From Panopea generosa (lineage: Eukaryota; Mollusca; Bivalvia; Adapedonta; Hiatellidae), in contig CM055895.1 in NCBI GenBank assembly GCA_029582155.1, positions 60,675,078 through 60,739,077 of the forward strand: a stretch of DNA of 64,000 bases, written 5' to 3'. Below are positions 61,459 through 64,000 of this stretch, piece by piece. The translations under genes were made by a program, and so were the position numbers. Numbering within the stretch: the stretch's first letter is position 1; each line of letters starts with the position of its first letter. Under the pieces are notes generated by a model that ran no database searches, had not been told where the DNA came from, and saw only the letters and a program-made list of their open reading frames with translations.

Positions 61459-63218
61459 CACTCAACTTCAAAAGAAACCTTACACTTTTTTTGTTTCGCT
61501 TGAATGTCAGAGATTAATAAAGGCAAATAAATTATTTTTTACATATATAAAGACCATTTCATTTTCAATAAAATGTAAAAGATTAACAAAGGTGCTTTTT
61601 ATAGCGTTTTGACTTTTTTGATCTCAAGAGAGACAACCCAATTACTCCAATTTCACAGTCAATATCGCGTGTAGCCACCGCGGGCTGCTATGCATTTACG
61701 TATCGTTTGCGCATGGAATGGATTATCGCTCTCACTTTGTGTTGTGGTTTCACTCTTGCGTTAAGGCTTGCTGGAGTTGTAAGACGTTCTGTGGTGGTGG
61801 ACATCACGTCCCAATTCACTCCAAATGTTCTCTATTGGATTAAAATCCGGCGAATTAGAGGGCAAGTCCAAAACGTTTATCTTCTGTGCCTGTAATGATT
61901 GACAGTCACTCAGGCTAAATGAGGACGCGCATTGTCCCGCTGCAACGTGCCTCTCGGAAGGTGACGTCTCGTAACCGGAACTGGTTCAAGTACGCCTTAG
62001 CATTAATGTTGCCTTGCAAAATGACTAGATCTGTTTTGTTAAACTCCCCAGTAATTCCGCCCCAAACATGCACAGATGCTCCACCCCAACCTGTTTACTT
62101 CACTGATACAACACTGTGCGTATCTCTCCCCTTGACGTCTCCAAACACTTTCGCGACCATCTGCCCTAGTGACATTGAACTTTGATTCATCGGTAAAACA
62201 AAGTTGCTCTCCACTGACGTCGATTCCTACGAAGGTGTCGCTGACACCAAGCAAATCTATTCTACCTGTGCCGATGTGTCAATGGTTCCAACATAGGGAC
62301 GTCTGGCATGAACCCATACGCTATAAGTCGACAGCGTGCTGTATGTGATGACACAGCTCGTCTGCAAAAGTAACATATCAGGAATTATTATGTCAAGACC
62401 GAATGGCTAACGTTTCTGGCTGCTAATCAGCGGGTGGCAGAGTAGGTAGAACCCCAGGATGCGGCCTCCAAGCGTTAATAATATGGAGTAAAAACCTTGC
62501 TCCACAATCGATGTAAAATAAATAAGTTTGTACTCACTTGGTCGTATCTGTTATCAATTAAGATACACGTAGAGTGCGTACATACATGTACCGTTACTAA
62601 ATTACTGGTTACAAAATTAGAGCGTTGGTGGTATTTAACACTTAATATATTTCAAATTGCTTGTTGAAAACATGTTACCCATGATAACTAATGAAATGTC
62701 TTGCTGTATTAGACGCAGGCTTGAATCGGTCGCGAAGATGGGTTGTCCTGATATGCGCGTTCTGCCTTGGGGTCAAAACCTTGGGTGTTCCGCTCCTGGG
62801 TCGATCATTCACAGACCATGTCGCTGCATCCAAGTCACGCACAGTCATGAGTGAACAACAGAAATGTCAATCAACCGCTACCATCGTCATGCCAGCGCAC
62901 GGCACCCTAACTGTTCAGTCTGAGCGTTGATTGTTACTCAGACCACCCATATGTTAGTTGTTGCTGGTTAACTTGTCATGTGATTTTTTTTATACTGAAT
63001 ATGTGTTGTAACATAAGTGAGTGCAAAATATTTTCACGTGCAATTTATGATAGGCCGACAGCAGACGAATCGTTCGTTGCGTGCGTGCACGGACACACAA
63101 TCCCAATCATAAGACAGTTGATAATTCAGCATAAACATATTTTTTTCAATGACATTGGATATAAAATGATACCGATATTTAGGAAATAAAATTGTATGGT
63201 TTCTTTTGGAGTTGAGTG
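61459..63218 (-). mobile_element. Tc1-like DNA transposon with TIRs and TA target duplication
   Basis: Terminal inverted repeats CACTCAACTTCAAAAGAAAC (left) and its near-complement GTTTCTTTTGGAGTTGAGTG (right) are flanked by TA at 61457 and 63219. This defines an element of about 1.76 kb. The size and TA duplication fit the Tc1/mariner superfamily. Confidence 0.9.
61690..62940 (-). pseudogene. Tc1-like transposase, frameshifted
   Basis: On the minus strand, N-terminal helix-turn-helix sequence (WSVNDRPRSGTPKVLTPRQN) lies near 62770. The catalytic region LCFTDESKFNVTRADGRESV lies at 62039-62254, with the first Asp. SPDFNPIENIW near 61840 is the third catalytic block. The second block, normally containing Asp-Asn, is altered near 61940. 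Stops and frameshifts between these pieces make it inactive. Confidence 0.88.
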
Positions 63219-63224
63219 TATATA

Positions 63225-64000
63225 AAATGCAGCACTGTTCAAAATGTTACTCACTGTAATCTCTGCACTGACGAGCTGCAGACCTGGAAACTGGAAGATA
63301 CCACGTTAACAAAGAATATTTTACGACCTTTGTGACCCTCATTAGACAAGCACCATACTCGCCAGGAAATTATGTATCTCCAAGAAATCTAATATACGTG
63401 CTTCATACACGCTTGATATATTAGTGCAAAACATTAAAAAAATTTATCGAAATGAGATTTCGACACCCATAGATAATTACTTCTCCATCTTTCCACACAA
63501 AAGTTATATTCCTGTGTCATAACGATGTGTAGTTAAATGATTTTGTTTAAGTTTTCAACTCGTGATATCGGAAATTTTAATTCAGGAGATTTTTTAACAT
63601 TAATATTTAATGGTTAACATTTTTACCGGCATTAATTTTGTACCAAAAACTATAAACTTCAGACAAAGATTCAAAGAGTTATTAAAGGAATACTAAAGGT
63701 GCCACCTGAAAGTGTAGTCACGTAGATCCGCAAAACCGGAGACGGATTTTTGTGATTAAGTCATTGGTTTCGTATTACATGTTACATGTTACACTTATGG
63801 ACACATGGAACAAGTTGTTACAAACGATTACTATGTAACAAATATAAGACTGTGTTTAAGTGGTCCAGTAGTAGAACACCGGACCCTGGATCAGAGGGCG
63901 GTCCACCACCGACATATGTGGTTTCCTTGAAAAGTATATGCTAAGTAGGTTTACTGGTTCTACACAGAAAGACTGAGAGTGATTTTTTTGTAATGATTTT
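63225..64000. other. Right flank, no gene; possible tRNA-like repeat at 63845-63945
   Basis: AT-rich sequence. Near 63855 the plus strand reads GTGGTCCAGTAGTAGAACAC, resembling an A box of a tRNA-derived SINE, but no clear B box or tail follows. Confidence 0.35.

Overview
The window looks like animal nuclear DNA, most likely from a bivalve mollusc or a related lophotrochozoan. That is inference, based on spliced genes with GT-AG introns, AT-rich intergenic DNA, a BEL/Pao retrotransposon, a ZMYM1-like hAT relic, an L1-like LINE, tRNA-headed SINEs, a Tc1-like transposon and very many minisatellites. There is no sign of bacterial or organellar organisation.

Layout. 1-5906: a BEL/Pao LTR retrotransposon on the minus strand, cut by the left window edge, with an 89-bp inverted repeat at its upstream side. 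6.1-7.6 kb: a broken hAT/ZMYM1-like transposase (minus). 9.1-10.7 kb: a cluster of foldback (inverted-repeat) elements. 12.09-21.09 kb and 29.02-43.02 kb: two tandem, same-orientation (minus) paralogous genes that I assembled exon by exon. Each has six exons with conserved splice phases and encodes a protein of 266 or 257 residues with a signal peptide and a complete TenA/THI-4 (thiaminase II-like) domain. None of the exons stands out as a long open frame. Both genes keep the aspartate, cysteine and glutamate expected for TenA catalysis, and both share a TATA-type promoter block. Their introns are loaded with minisatellites, an L1-like LINE and SINEs. 43.6-50.3 kb: four more minisatellite arrays separated by AT-rich DNA. 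51.16-51.93 kb (plus): an intronless gene whose HGE and PC-x6-C motifs suggest a cytidine-deaminase-fold protein, with an in-frame TAA followed by 43 more sense codons in the same frame. 54.0-56.8 kb: a 25-bp satellite whose middle third is organised as 50-bp dimers. 56.86-61.26 kb (minus): a four-exon gene of unknown function. 61.46-63.22 kb: a complete but inactivated Tc1-like transposon with terminal inverted repeats and TA target duplication.

The most distinctive signal is the relation between the tandem TenA-like genes and their minisatellites. A 57-bp array sits in the same intron (between exons 5 and 6) of both paralogues and begins almost at the exon 5 splice donor. In the second paralogue a 94-bp array in the preceding intron is built from the 3' part of coding exon 4 together with its splice-donor region, so a coding exon/intron junction has been turned into a satellite. 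A decayed extra copy of exon 3 lies next to the real one. Secreted TenA-like enzymes are of interest because shellfish are classically known for thiaminase activity; the biochemical role here is inferred, not shown.
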